The notes beneath the pieces were generated by a model that worked only from the letters and a program-made list of their open reading frames with translations, had not been told where the DNA came from and ran no database searches. Below are positions 8,602 to 17,327 of a stretch of 64,000 nucleotides of DNA, piece by piece; position 1 is the stretch's first letter, and every line of letters starts with the position of its first letter. The DNA is from GCA-003244245 sp050699715 (GTDB taxonomy: Bacteria; Actinomycetota; Actinomycetes; Mycobacteriales; Pseudonocardiaceae). A program made the position numbers and the translations under genes. Location: assembly GCA_050699715.1 (NCBI GenBank), contig JBOHFR010000004.1:62001-126000 (forward strand). Direction: 5' to 3'.

Positions 8602-8778
8602 GAGACACCCGAACTGGTTGGCTACCTCAACGCCCGCAGCACCCAGCGGCTGATCACCTCCGCGCTGATCGAAGTCGAGGTGCCCCAAGCACTGCGTCGC
8701 AGCGAACCGGCTGTCCTTGGCGCCGTGGCAGCCACCATCGCGCGGATCGACCGCGTCGAGTCTCCGCCCAGGCCCTAG
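8602..8778 (+). pseudogene. Remnant of a PIN-domain (VapC-like) toxin
   Basis: The readable piece (ELVGYLNARSTQRLITSALI, then EVEVPQALRRSEP) resembles the second alpha/beta unit of actinobacterial VapC ribonucleases. The N-terminal catalytic Asp segment and the C-terminal Asp pair are absent, and the frame ends in a stop at 8778 after an apparent shift. A further short open stretch out of frame (to about 8860) belongs to no gene I recognise. I infer a dead toxin gene. Confidence 0.5.
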
Positions 8779-8944
8779 CCGACACCGAACCGGTAGTGTT
8801 CGGCCGCGACGCGATCCGCGCCTTGGTCGCTGAGCGAGTCGCCCGCGAGGGCCGGTGACCGGCCGGACACACCCAACGGTTCCCGCCCGCGTTCAGTTGG
8901 CAACGCCTTGTGTTGTCTTCGTGATCGGGCTACCGTAACGCGCT

Positions 8945-9166
8945 GTGATACAGCGGCAGCTCGACGCCGACGACCTGCCGCCTTTAGCGCCGTCAGGGGC
9001 CAGCGATGATGAGCGCGGTCGAGCGATCGAGGCACGGATGGTGGCTCGCTACGGTGCCCCCTCGATCGAGGACTACCGCCGTGCCTACGCTGGATTTGGC
9101 TCCGAGTGGCCTGGTAATGAGGAGATCCGCCGTCGGCACATCGTCGCGCCCGACACCGCAGCATGA
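8945..9166 (+). CDS. Putative antitoxin partner of a PIN toxin
   Basis: A 73-residue acidic/basic protein (start GTG 8945) with GRAIEARMVARYGAPSIEDY near its middle. It is not a family I can name. Its stop overlaps the PIN-domain ORF start (ATGA, 9163-9166), the usual arrangement of an antitoxin upstream of a VapC toxin. The N-terminus carries no clear DNA-binding motif, so it may itself be truncated. The function is inferred mainly from position. Confidence 0.4.
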   Translation: MIQRQLDADDLPPLAPSGASDDERGRAIEARMVARYGAPSIEDYRRAYAGFGSEWPGNEEIRRRHIVAPDTAA

Positions 9167-9453
9167 TCGGCGGCAAAGTCCTCGACGCCTCCGCGTTGGC
9201 CGCGCTGGTGCGTGGCCAGGTGTCTGCGGCGGCGTGGTTCGCCACCGCGCGAACCATGTCCCTACCGCTTTATCTGCCCACCCTCGCGCTGGCTGAGGTG
9301 CGCGCGGTCCGGCCCGATGCCGGTGCGCAGCTGGCCGAGGTGGTGGGCCATGCTGACTGCCGACCCGGGCCGGTTGCGCCGACAGGGACCGCACCCCTTC
9401 GAGCAGCTCTACACCGACCTCAGAGCCTGTCGCCAGTCCCAGCTGATGCTTGA
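9163..9453 (+). CDS. PIN-domain VapC-like toxin, C-terminally altered
   Basis: A 96-residue ORF that starts MIGGKVLDASALAALVRGQ, with the first catalytic Asp of the PIN fold, and continues to TLALAEVRAV with the conserved Glu. Intact VapC toxins are about 130 residues and end with further catalytic Asp residues. Here the sequence after AEVVGH turns into low-complexity Pro/Ala text, which suggests a frameshift or junction near 9350. It is probably inactive. It is coupled to the upstream ORF by an ATGA overlap. Confidence 0.5.
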   Translation: MIGGKVLDASALAALVRGQVSAAAWFATARTMSLPLYLPTLALAEVRAVRPDAGAQLAEVVGHADCRPGPVAPTGTAPLRAALHRPQSLSPVPADA

Positions 9454-9857
9454 CGTTTCTGTCCCCGGTTTGGACCCGTCTGGGCTTCCTCACCCGCACA
9501 ACCACGGTCGTTTCACGATCGTATTGGCGGGTCGGGAGTCCGATGTCTGCCACACCACGGACCGATGTCACTGTCGGTGAGGTCCGGGGAAGGACTGACG
9601 CGGTGTGTGGAGTTGCCACAGGTGGCAACTTCTCGCCCTCTGTTGCCGTCTGTGGCAACTCCGCAACAGATCCCCGTGGGGCGGCGGGGGCGCAGCGGTT
9701 AAGCAGACAGCGGCCGTGTCGCGCCACACCGGGTGGCCAGCGACGTCACCGAGGCCCCGCCCCGGGCGGTGATGGCCACCTACTTGACGCCGCAGGTGCC
9801 GCCGCGCACTCAGCCGATCACCGGCGACTGTGGCCGGCCGACGACACCACACCCTCC

Positions 9858-9926
9858 TCGTGATCGTTGTTTGGGAAGATTCAGCCGCGCTGAGCGCGGC
9901 TGAATCTTCCCAAACAACGATCACGA
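9858..9926. repeat. 69-bp near-perfect palindrome (34-bp arms, 1-nt centre)
   Basis: The arms 9858-9891 and 9893-9926 are exact reverse complements around a single G. The core reads GTTTGGGAAGATTCAGCC on either strand. There is no T-run on either side, so it is not a textbook intrinsic terminator. The symmetry suggests a bidirectional terminator-like hairpin, a mobile-element end-to-end junction, or a cruciform site. Confidence 0.85.
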
Positions 9927-9955
9927 ACCACAGGTAGCCTGATCCGACGGAGAAA

Positions 9956-9997
9956 CACCCTCATGGGGGTACTCTGGGCAGTACCCCCATGAGGGTG
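9956..9997. repeat. Perfect 18-bp-arm hairpin with 6-nt loop
   Basis: The arm CACCCTCATGGGGGTACT (9956-9973) and its exact complement (9980-9997) flank the loop CTGGGC. It lies 30 bp after the larger palindrome. No T-tract follows. It is a candidate terminator or structured element. Confidence 0.75.
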
Positions 9998-10361
9998 CCC
10001 AGCAGGTGCGGCTGCACGCTGTTCCGATACCGCCACCAACTCTGTTCTCCCAGGTCCGTTCCTTAACTGAGTGACATTGGCGCCGAGCGTGGTGGCCTCA
10101 TCGCGCTCCCGGGCCAGGCGTCGTGCCAGGAAGACGGTCCGGCGGAGCAGGGCAGCGGGCGCACCCACGTGGGCAAGCCACAAACGGGTGACAGGCACGT
10201 GCAGGTAGACGGCCAAGCCGAGCACCTCGGCATGATCGGTGCCGGTGGCCAGCGTGGTGTGCGGATTCCGGATCAACCCGGGTCAGGTCAGTGGAACGAG
10301 GCTACCCGGTGTCCGGATCTGCTCTACGGTGAGACCAGCATTGGAGACCGGGGAGGGCGTC

Positions 10362-10901
10362 ATGCTCTACGCTTTTGGGTTCGAGCGGGTCGCTGTCGCG
10401 ATGGGCGATCTGTACTTCGTTGATCCCGACCCACTGCCGGGCCAGGAGGGCGCCGAGCGCGGGGTGCGCCTGGAGGTACGGTTGCTCGAGCCAGGCGAGC
10501 TGAAGGGCTCGATCTACTCGGCTCGGCCGATCGTGATTGACCGACCCGTCTGGAGAGTCGATCTCTTGGAGGCGGTGGCGAGCCCACCGGGCAGCTTGGA
10601 CCGGGCCCATCACCACCCGGCCTTCTCGGGGTGGGAGCCGACCCCGCGCTACTTCGTCGACGGGCTGTCGACTCAACCTCTCGAATGGGTGGCCGCCCAA
10701 CTGTCCGATCTCGACGCCCTCCTCGAACAGGCCGGAATGACGGCGGCCGACGTCGGCACCGGCGACGCTGAGTCACTCCGGGCGGCCGTTCCCGAGATCG
10801 CCGACGCGCTGGGACGGCTGCTCGACCGGGTGCAGGCGGGACAGCTGGCGGTTGCGCCGAACGACGAGAGACTGGACAGTGCCCGCATCAGCTGGCTGTG
10901 A
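10362..10901 (+). CDS. Conserved hypothetical protein
   Basis: A 179-residue soluble, acidic protein starting MLYAFGFERVAVAMGDLYFV. The ATG at 10362 has a GGGGAGGG ribosome site, while the longer open frame from 10239 reads through noncoding DNA. Readable features are an N-terminal beta-rich domain (to about residue 95, with HHHPAFSGWEP) and a C-terminal helical domain with repeated Leu/Ala. No signal peptide or membrane segment is seen. I do not recognise a function. It is isolated between decayed regions, yet its clean frame and ribosome site suggest it is live. Confidence 0.7.
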   Translation: MLYAFGFERVAVAMGDLYFVDPDPLPGQEGAERGVRLEVRLLEPGELKGSIYSARPIVIDRPVWRVDLLEAVASPPGSLDRAHHHPAFSGWEPTPRYFVDGLSTQPLEWVAAQLSDLDALLEQAGMTAADVGTGDAESLRAAVPEIADALGRLLDRVQAGQLAVAPNDERLDSARISWL

Positions 10902-10995
10902 CGTCGTGCCCGGCCCGCCACGGGGAGCCGGAGGGAGGAGGCGAAAATTATACGCGCACCAACAAGGCGCCGGGGTCGATGCGTATCCGCAACAC

Positions 10996-11597
10996 TCACA
11001 CGTCGCCTATCGGATCGCCGTCGAGTTGGGCTTGCTGTGGAAACTCCGTGCTGATGGTGACGGTCCGACCTTGCCAGTGCTGGACTATCCGGTGGCCATG
11101 GCGGCGGGTCAGCACTCGCGCGGCCACCGCCAGCCATCCGAGGATGCTTTTCGGCCCGATGGCCACCACGTCAAGCAGCCCGTCGTCCACTTTGGCCGCA
11201 GGCAGCAAGACTAGCCCGGCGAGAAGCTTGCCGCAGTTGCCGACCACTATCGTGCGGACTCGACAACGCAATTCGGGCGCACCGTCCACGGCGAGGGTGA
11301 TCCGGGCTCGGGGGACGCGCCGGCCATGATTGCCGCGTCGAAGCCCATTCCGGCCATCACGAGGAACACCTGCTCCCCGGGGCGATCGTCGGCGAGCACC
11401 CAGCCGACGTCCACCGCGCGGTTGTTCCCGGATAACGCGATCCGGGTAGCGTTATCCGGATCGTCCGCCACCAAGGCAAGGTTGCGGGCCAGCAGGTTGG
11501 CGGTGCCCGTGGGCAGCAGGCCCAGTGCGGTGCCTGATCCGGCGAGGACTTCCGCCACGTGGCGGATTGTGCCGTCCCCACCGCAGACGAGCACCAC
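10996..11597 (-). pseudogene. Diacylglycerol kinase-like gene, broken
   Basis: Two fragments of a DAGK catalytic-domain protein lie in different frames. The first (11597 downwards) begins MVLVCGGDGTIRHVAEVLAG, the GGDGT nucleotide site, and runs to AGMGFDAAIM. The second (11289-10996) resumes at RVRTIVVGNCGKLLAGLVL and LLDVVAIGP. About 60 residues usually found between them are missing, and the N-terminal part before GGDGT is lost. The 5' end abuts the stop of the acyltransferase at 11599. The intact enzyme would phosphorylate lipid; this copy is very likely dead. Confidence 0.75.
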
Positions 11598-11598
11598 G

Positions 11599-12924
11599 TC
11601 AGCGCTCGCGCCAGTGGGTGACCTGGGCTATCAGCAGATCGGTGAATTCCGCCGCAGCGTCGGTGTTGAATTGTTCGTAACGGTAGCGGGTCACCAGCGC
11701 GAGTCGCGTTCCGCTGGTGGCGACGCCGAGAGAGACGCTGCAAGCGGGGTCGCACGGCGGGGAGAACCACAGCTCTGGTGGCCCGGAACCGGGCTCGGTG
11801 GCGAAAGTGGGTGGCTTGGGGATGCGTCCCAGGTTCGACAGCATCGCGGTGTCAACGAACCGGTCACCGGTCAGGTGTATCAACCTGGGCACCGCGCGCT
11901 TGAGTGCCAGCGGTGCTTTCCTGGCGCTGGTGAGAAGATCATACAAGCCATAGGCACGGTCGTGTCGTCGCATCTGATAGGTCTGCTCGGCCACCGCAGT
12001 AGTCGCGGTGGCCAGGTCCACTCGATCATCCGGAACAGTGGAGACGGTGACGGTCGACGTGAAGTTGCTGACGACGTCCCAGAAGCGGTCAGCGGGGCGG
12101 ACATTGACCGGCATCATGACCCCAACCCGACCAGTTAGCACGTCCCGCTTGGTGTTCCAGGACTGCACGGTGAGGTGCAGCGCGGCGATCAGGACATCGT
12201 TGATCGTTGTTCCCGGAGCCCGCTGCACGAGCCCCGGCGTGGTGGTCGCACCGATGTCGAGAGTACGAAAGACGAACCCGAAACCAGCACGCTCGGTGCC
12301 GCCGACGACCGCGATCCGGCTCGGCGGATCGAGCGCCTCACGAACTCGCCGTAGCACTTCCAGCTGCCGTGCCCACTTCTCGCTCCGAGTCTTGGGGGCC
12401 AAAAACCAGCCGAGATCACGGGCCTCGGCCAACGGTAAGGGGTCCGGCGGGTCCGGCTCACCCCGATACGCTCGGACGATGCTCCGCATCAAGCGCAGGG
12501 CACCGACTCCGTCGGCGACGATGTGACTGGCCGACAGCAGCACCAGATCCCCACCGGGCCGCCGGGCCAGGACAACCCGAAACCCCGGCGCAGTGTCCAA
12601 GGCAATGGGCGGGGTGTACAGCTCGGTCCGCAGCCGCTCCAGCGCGGCACTATCCGGAGCCTGCGCCACCCGCAGCGGATCGACATCGATCTCATCAGCA
12701 AAGTCCCACCGGTAAGAGGTCTCGCCATGCGGCGACAGTGCCAGTCGAGCACGAGCCAGCGGATGACGCCGACAGCAGGCCAGCACCGCCTCCCGAAGCC
12801 CAGCCTCATCCAAGCGAGCGTCAGTGCCCAGCTCGAGCGCAACGTTCCACGACGCGCGAGTCTCCTGCAGCAGCAACAGCGATTCATCCAACATGGTCAA
12901 CGGCAACGACGACGAGCAAGACAC
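11599..12924 (-). CDS. Condensation/WS-DGAT-superfamily acyltransferase
   Basis: A 441-residue CoA-dependent acyltransferase fold. The catalytic HxxxDG is seen as SHIVADGVGALRL, and later segments INDVLIAALHL, SNFTSTVTVS and AMLSNLGRI match the second lobe of wax-ester synthase/DGAT and PapA-like proteins. The likely role is esterification of a lipid alcohol or diacylglycerol. GTG at 12924 is chosen since AAGGGGG precedes it; the frame extends to 12999 but would overlap smc. It lies 43 bp downstream of smc on the same strand. The exact substrate cannot be read. Confidence 0.75.
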   Translation of the reverse strand: MSCSSSLPLTMLDESLLLLQETRASWNVALELGTDARLDEAGLREAVLACCRRHPLARARLALSPHGETSYRWDFADEIDVDPLRVAQAPDSAALERLRTELYTPPIALDTAPGFRVVLARRPGGDLVLLSASHIVADGVGALRLMRSIVRAYRGEPDPPDPLPLAEARDLGWFLAPKTRSEKWARQLEVLRRVREALDPPSRIAVVGGTERAGFGFVFRTLDIGATTTPGLVQRAPGTTINDVLIAALHLTVQSWNTKRDVLTGRVGVMMPVNVRPADRFWDVVSNFTSTVTVSTVPDDRVDLATATTAVAEQTYQMRRHDRAYGLYDLLTSARKAPLALKRAVPRLIHLTGDRFVDTAMLSNLGRIPKPPTFATEPGSGPPELWFSPPCDPACSVSLGVATSGTRLALVTRYRYEQFNTDAAAEFTDLLIAQVTHWRER

Positions 12925-12967
12925 AGCGCAATCCCCCTTTTGGCATCGCCTGACATCACACGACACG

Positions 12968-15900
12968 TTAGGCGGCGCCGACGGAATCTGTGGCGCCACG
13001 CAGCCGCTGCGAGATCACCGTGGTAATGCCGTCGCCGCGCATGCTGACCCCGTACAGCGCGTCGGCAACCTCCATCGTCGCCTTCTGGTGCGTGATCACG
13101 ATTAGCTGCGAGCGGTCCCGCAGCAACTCAAACAGCGCGATCAGGCGGTTGAGGTTGGTCTCATCCAGCGCCGCTTCCACCTCATCGAGCACGTAAAACG
13201 GAGAGGGCCGGGCCCGGAAGATCGCGACCAGCATGGCCACCGCGGTAAGCGAGCGCTCCCCGCCGGATAGTAGCGACAGGCGTTTGACCTTCTTGCCGGG
13301 CGGGCGGGCCTCAACCTCGATGCCGGTGGTGAGCATGTCGCCGGGCTCGGTGAGCAGCAACCTTCCCTCCCCGCCGGGGAACAGCGTGGCGAAGACGATC
13401 TCGAACTCACGCGCCACGTCGTGGAAGGCCTCGGTGAAGACCTCGAGGATCTTCTCGTCAACCTCTGCGATGACGGTGAGCAGGTCGCGTCGGGTGTCCT
13501 TGAGGTCTTCCAGCTGGGTGGACAGAAACTTGTAGCGCTCCTCAAGGGCGGCGAACTCCTCCAGTGCCAGCGGGTTGACCTTGCCGAGCAGGGCCAGATC
13601 GCGCTCGGCGCTCTGGGCGCGGCGGGTCTGCAGGGCCCGGTCGTAGGGGGCAGGACGGGGGGCGCTGACCTGCTCGCCGCGACGGGCTGCCGCCTCATAT
13701 TCGGCCAGCTCGCTGGCCGCCGGCGGCACCGGCGCGGCGGGCCCGTACTCCGCGATGAGGTCATCGAGGCCGATGCCGAAGTCCTCGGAGATCTTGGTCT
13801 CGAGCTGCTCGATGCGCAGCCGCTGTTGAGCGCGCAGCAGCTCGTCGCGATGCACCGTGTTGGTGAGCTTGTCCAGCTCTCCAGCGAGCTGGCGAACCTG
13901 GGCCCGGACCTCGGCCAGGCCCTGCTCTCGTTGCGCCCGCTCGACGACCACCGCGTCCCGCTCGGCCGCGGCCCGCCGCAGCGATATCTCGATGCGGTCT
14001 ATCGCGAGCTCCCCGGCCTGCACCACCGCCGCGGCCACCGCGGCGCCACGCTGCCGGGCCACCGCCGCGGCGGCGGCCCGCTGCCGGGCCACCCGTTCCG
14101 CCTGGGCGCTGCGACGCAGCCCCTGCGCCCGACCGGCCAGCGCCCGAGCCCGCTCCTCGGCGGTGCGCAGGGCCAGCCGGGCCTCGATCTCCTCGCTGCG
14201 CGCGGTGCCCAGCACCGCGACGGCTTCGTCACGTTCGGCGGTATCCGGTTCGGTATCCACCGACTTGTCCTGAGCCAGCCGCAACCGCTCCTCAAGCTCA
14301 GCCAGGCTCCGCACCGCGCCGGCCCGGCGCGCCTCCATCTCGTCACGCTGGCGGTGTAGCCGGTCGGCCTCCTCAGACCCGGAACGGGCCGCCTGACCGA
14401 GCCGCGCGAGCTGCTCGGCGATCGCGGCTAGTTGCCCGTCCGACTCATGCAAGGCGGCCAGGGTGTTGTCAACATCCTCGGCGCGGTCAGTCTCCTCGGC
14501 GCTAGCCCCATCGAGCTGCGCGGCCAGCCGCTCGACGTTCGTCTCCGACTCCGCCAGCCGGGCCTGACCATCCTCGACGGCGGCCTGCACCTCGATGACG
14601 CTCAGGCTGCGGCCTGACCCGCCCTGCGCCCAATCCGTGCCGAGCACGTCACCGTCGACGGTCACCGCCCGCAGGGTGGTCGCCTCGGCGACCAGCGCCC
14701 GGGCCGCGCCCAGGTCACTGACCACCGCGGTGCGCTCCAGCAGCCGGTGAAGTGCTGGACACAGCGCCTCGGGCGCCTGGAGGAGATCCACCGCCCAGCG
14801 CGCCCCGGCCGGCAGTTCCGGCCAGGTGCAGCGGTCCACCGTGGCCGGCGCACCGCCGACGAGCAGGCCAGCGCGGCCAGCGTCCTGCGCCCGCAACAGG
14901 GACAGCGCAGCGGCCGCAACGTCCACGTCGGACACCGCCAGCGCGTCCGCCGCAGCACCCAGGGCGGCCGCCACGGCGGCCTCAGCGCCGGGGTCCACGG
15001 TGAGCAGCGCGGCAACCGAGCCCGCCACACCGGGCAAACCGGCGGCCAGCAACGGTTGCGAACCGTCCTTGCGGCTCAGGCCGATCGACAGCGCCTCCAC
15101 CCGGGCCCGCCAGGACGCCCGCTGCTGCTCGGCCTCCCGATGTGCCCGGGCCAGCTCGGCGCTGCGCCGTGCGGCGGTGGTATGCGCGGCCAACGCCGCC
15201 TCGTGCCGCGCGTCGAGCCCGACCTCACCGGCATGCAGAGCGTCAAGCTGGTGCCGCAGCTCATCGAACTCCCGGTGCGCGCCGTGCGCCCGCTCTCTGG
15301 CGCTGTCCAGCGCGCTGGACAGCCGCTCGATCTCCTCCTCGGTGGCGCCCGATGTGGACCGAAGCGCCTCGACCTGGCCGGTGAGCCGGGCCAGCCCCTC
15401 CCGCCGATCGGCGACGGCGCGGACCACAGCCAGGTGCGCCCGCTCGGCGTCGGCAACGGCCTGCTCCAGCTCGACGCGCCGGTCCAGGGCGCCCGACAGA
15501 GTCACCTGGGCCTCCTCCACCACCGCATGGAGCTCAGCTTCGGTGGCCTGCGCGGCCTCAGCTTCACGCTCCAGCTCGTCGGGGTCCCGACCAGGGCGAT
15601 GCTCCTCGGTGGGGGCGGATAAGTGCCGGGCTCGCTGCACCGCCAGCGCCACCGTGCCACGCAGCCGCTCAGCTAACGCCGAGAGCTGGTACCAGGTGTC
15701 CTGCGCCGCCGCCAGCCGCGGGGTGGTGGCGGCGAGCTGTTCCTCCAAGCCGGTCTGCTCGGCGCGAGCCGCGTCCAGCGCGCTGTCCACCTCGGTCCGG
15801 CGGGCTCTGGCCGCAGCCTCGTCGGCCTCGTCCCTGGCAACCGTCTCACGCAGGGTCACCAGGTCCTCGGCGTGCAGCCGCAGCCGGGCGTCCCGCAGAT

Positions 15901-16561
15901 CGGCCTGCACGGCCTGCGCCCGCCGGGCGATCTCGGCCTGCTTGCCCAGCGGCTTGAGCTGGCGGCGTAGCTCGGCGGTGAGGTCGGACAGCCGGGTCAG
16001 GTTGGTCTGCATGGCTTCCAGCTTGCGCAGCGCCTTCTCCTTGCGCTTGCGGTGCTTGAGGACCCCAGCGGCTTCCTCGATGAACGCGCGGCGATCCTCG
16101 GGCTTGGACTGCAGGATCGAGTCGAGCTTGCCCTGCCCGACGATGACGTGCATCTCGCGACCGATCCCGGAGTCCGAGAGCAGCTCCTGGACGTCGAGCA
16201 ACCGGCAAGCGCTGCCGTTGATCTCGTACTCGCTGGCCCCGTCCCGGAACATCCGTCGGGTGACCGACACCTCAGTGTAGTCGATGGGCAGAACACCGTC
16301 GGTGTTGTCAATGGTCAGGGTGACCTCGGCGCGGCCCAGCGGGGGGCGATCGGCGGTGCCGGCGAAGATGACGTCCTCCATCTTGCCACCGCGTAGCGCC
16401 TTGGCGCCCTGCTCCCCCATCACCCAGGACAGCGCGTCCACCACGTTGGACTTACCTGAGCCATTGGGACCCACGACGCAGGTGATGCCAGGCTCAAAGC
16501 GCAGCGTGGTAGCCGAGGCGAAGGACTTGAAGCCCTTCAGCGTCAAGCTCTTCAAGTGCAC
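12968..16561 (-). CDS. smc: Chromosome segregation ATPase SMC
   Basis: A 1197-residue SMC protein, the normal bacterial length, which organises and helps segregate the chromosome with ScpA/ScpB. The N-terminal Walker A is GPNGSGKSN. Two long Ala/Glu/Arg-rich coiled coils flank a hinge near residues 500-680. The C-terminal head has the LLSGGERSL signature and Walker B VLDEVEAALDETN. In most actinobacteria smc is next to rnc, mutM and ftsY; here npdG and a secretion module lie upstream and an acyltransferase downstream. Confidence 0.97.
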   Translation of the reverse strand: MHLKSLTLKGFKSFASATTLRFEPGITCVVGPNGSGKSNVVDALSWVMGEQGAKALRGGKMEDVIFAGTADRPPLGRAEVTLTIDNTDGVLPIDYTEVSVTRRMFRDGASEYEINGSACRLLDVQELLSDSGIGREMHVIVGQGKLDSILQSKPEDRRAFIEEAAGVLKHRKRKEKALRKLEAMQTNLTRLSDLTAELRRQLKPLGKQAEIARRAQAVQADLRDARLRLHAEDLVTLRETVARDEADEAAARARRTEVDSALDAARAEQTGLEEQLAATTPRLAAAQDTWYQLSALAERLRGTVALAVQRARHLSAPTEEHRPGRDPDELEREAEAAQATEAELHAVVEEAQVTLSGALDRRVELEQAVADAERAHLAVVRAVADRREGLARLTGQVEALRSTSGATEEEIERLSSALDSARERAHGAHREFDELRHQLDALHAGEVGLDARHEAALAAHTTAARRSAELARAHREAEQQRASWRARVEALSIGLSRKDGSQPLLAAGLPGVAGSVAALLTVDPGAEAAVAAALGAAADALAVSDVDVAAAALSLLRAQDAGRAGLLVGGAPATVDRCTWPELPAGARWAVDLLQAPEALCPALHRLLERTAVVSDLGAARALVAEATTLRAVTVDGDVLGTDWAQGGSGRSLSVIEVQAAVEDGQARLAESETNVERLAAQLDGASAEETDRAEDVDNTLAALHESDGQLAAIAEQLARLGQAARSGSEEADRLHRQRDEMEARRAGAVRSLAELEERLRLAQDKSVDTEPDTAERDEAVAVLGTARSEEIEARLALRTAEERARALAGRAQGLRRSAQAERVARQRAAAAAVARQRGAAVAAAVVQAGELAIDRIEISLRRAAAERDAVVVERAQREQGLAEVRAQVRQLAGELDKLTNTVHRDELLRAQQRLRIEQLETKISEDFGIGLDDLIAEYGPAAPVPPAASELAEYEAAARRGEQVSAPRPAPYDRALQTRRAQSAERDLALLGKVNPLALEEFAALEERYKFLSTQLEDLKDTRRDLLTVIAEVDEKILEVFTEAFHDVAREFEIVFATLFPGGEGRLLLTEPGDMLTTGIEVEARPPGKKVKRLSLLSGGERSLTAVAMLVAIFRARPSPFYVLDEVEAALDETNLNRLIALFELLRDRSQLIVITHQKATMEVADALYGVSMRGDGITTVISQRLRGATDSVGAA

Positions 16562-16643
16562 GGTGCGCCGGATCCTCCCTGCTGCTCCCCTACTGCAACC
16601 GCATACCCGAGCATGGTAGTGGCTCGGGAGGTGCGCTCAGCGC

Positions 16644-17327
16644 TCAGCGCTGCGCAAAGCCGGTGATCCGGATCCCGGCGTGCGTGTGGTAGCGCCTATT
16701 GATCGCGATGAGGTTGGCGGTGAGCGCCTCCACCTGGCTGGCATTGCGCAGCCGCCCGCCGTAGACGCCGCGCGCCCCGGGTATCACGGCGGCGAGGGCG
16801 CACACCAGGTCGGTGGCCTCCCGGTCGTCGCCCAGCACCAGCACGTCGATGTCCAGGTTGCTCACCTCGGGATCTTCCAGCAGCACCGCGGAGACATGGT
16901 GGAACGCGGCAGTCACCCGAGACTCAGGCAGCAGTGCCTGGGCCTGCTGGGCGGCACTGCCCTCTGGCACCACCCGCACCCGCGGGCCCCGATTGTCGAA
17001 CTCAAGCGGGTTCACGCAGTCGATCACGATCGTGCCGGCCAGCGGTGCGCGCAGCGAGGTGAGCAGCGTGGCGTGACCGTCGAAGGGCACCGCCACCACG
17101 ACCAGATCCGACTCGGCGGCGGCACTGGCATTGTCCATGCCGGACACGCGCCGCGAGCCGGTGCGTTCCCGCAGCAAGACCGCGGTGTGCTCGGCCCGAG
17201 GGACGTCTCGGGAGCCGATCACCACCGACAACCCGCCGACCGCCCAGCGGTAAGCCAAGCCGCGGCCCTGCGGACCAGTGCCGCCGAGAACCCCGATAGT
17301 GAGCCGCGACAGCTCAGCCTGGGTCAC
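16644..17327 (-). CDS. npdG: NADPH-dependent F420 reductase
   Basis: A 227-residue F420:NADP oxidoreductase that moves hydride between NADPH and coenzyme F420. The Rossmann motif TIGVLGGTGPQGRGLAYRW and the NADP phosphate-binding VVIGSRD are at the N-terminus, followed by IVIDCVNPL and GARGVYGGRLRNASQVEALT typical of the family. Its ATG overlaps the stop of the upstream hypothetical gene by 4 bp, so it is cotranscribed with the minus-strand block. It implies an F420-using organism. Confidence 0.9.
   Translation of the reverse strand: MTQAELSRLTIGVLGGTGPQGRGLAYRWAVGGLSVVIGSRDVPRAEHTAVLLRERTGSRRVSGMDNASAAAESDLVVVAVPFDGHATLLTSLRAPLAGTIVIDCVNPLEFDNRGPRVRVVPEGSAAQQAQALLPESRVTAAFHHVSAVLLEDPEVSNLDIDVLVLGDDREATDLVCALAAVIPGARGVYGGRLRNASQVEALTANLIAINRRYHTHAGIRITGFAQR

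Larger units (their letters stand above)
9454..10361. other. Gene-poor stretch with large palindromes
   Basis: I see no convincing protein gene here. The stretch holds two strong inverted repeats (9858-9926 and 9956-9997) and low-complexity open frames without family resemblance or good ribosome sites. It sits between the PIN remnant and a conserved hypothetical gene and looks like a decayed insertion zone. Confidence 0.5.

Noticed and set aside
8993..9727. 244-residue minus-strand open frame
   Set aside because: Antisense to the antitoxin/PIN pair and low complexity; no ribosome site or family features.
9881..10276. 131-residue minus-strand ORF vaguely like a mobilisation protein
   Set aside because: It starts at TTG, ends inside the large palindrome and has no firm motif; a segment (RLARERDEATTLGANVTQL) is suggestive but not enough.
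14826..16280. 484-residue plus-strand open frame
   Set aside because: It is antisense to smc, Ser/Arg/Ala-rich without family resemblance; a shadow caused by high GC.
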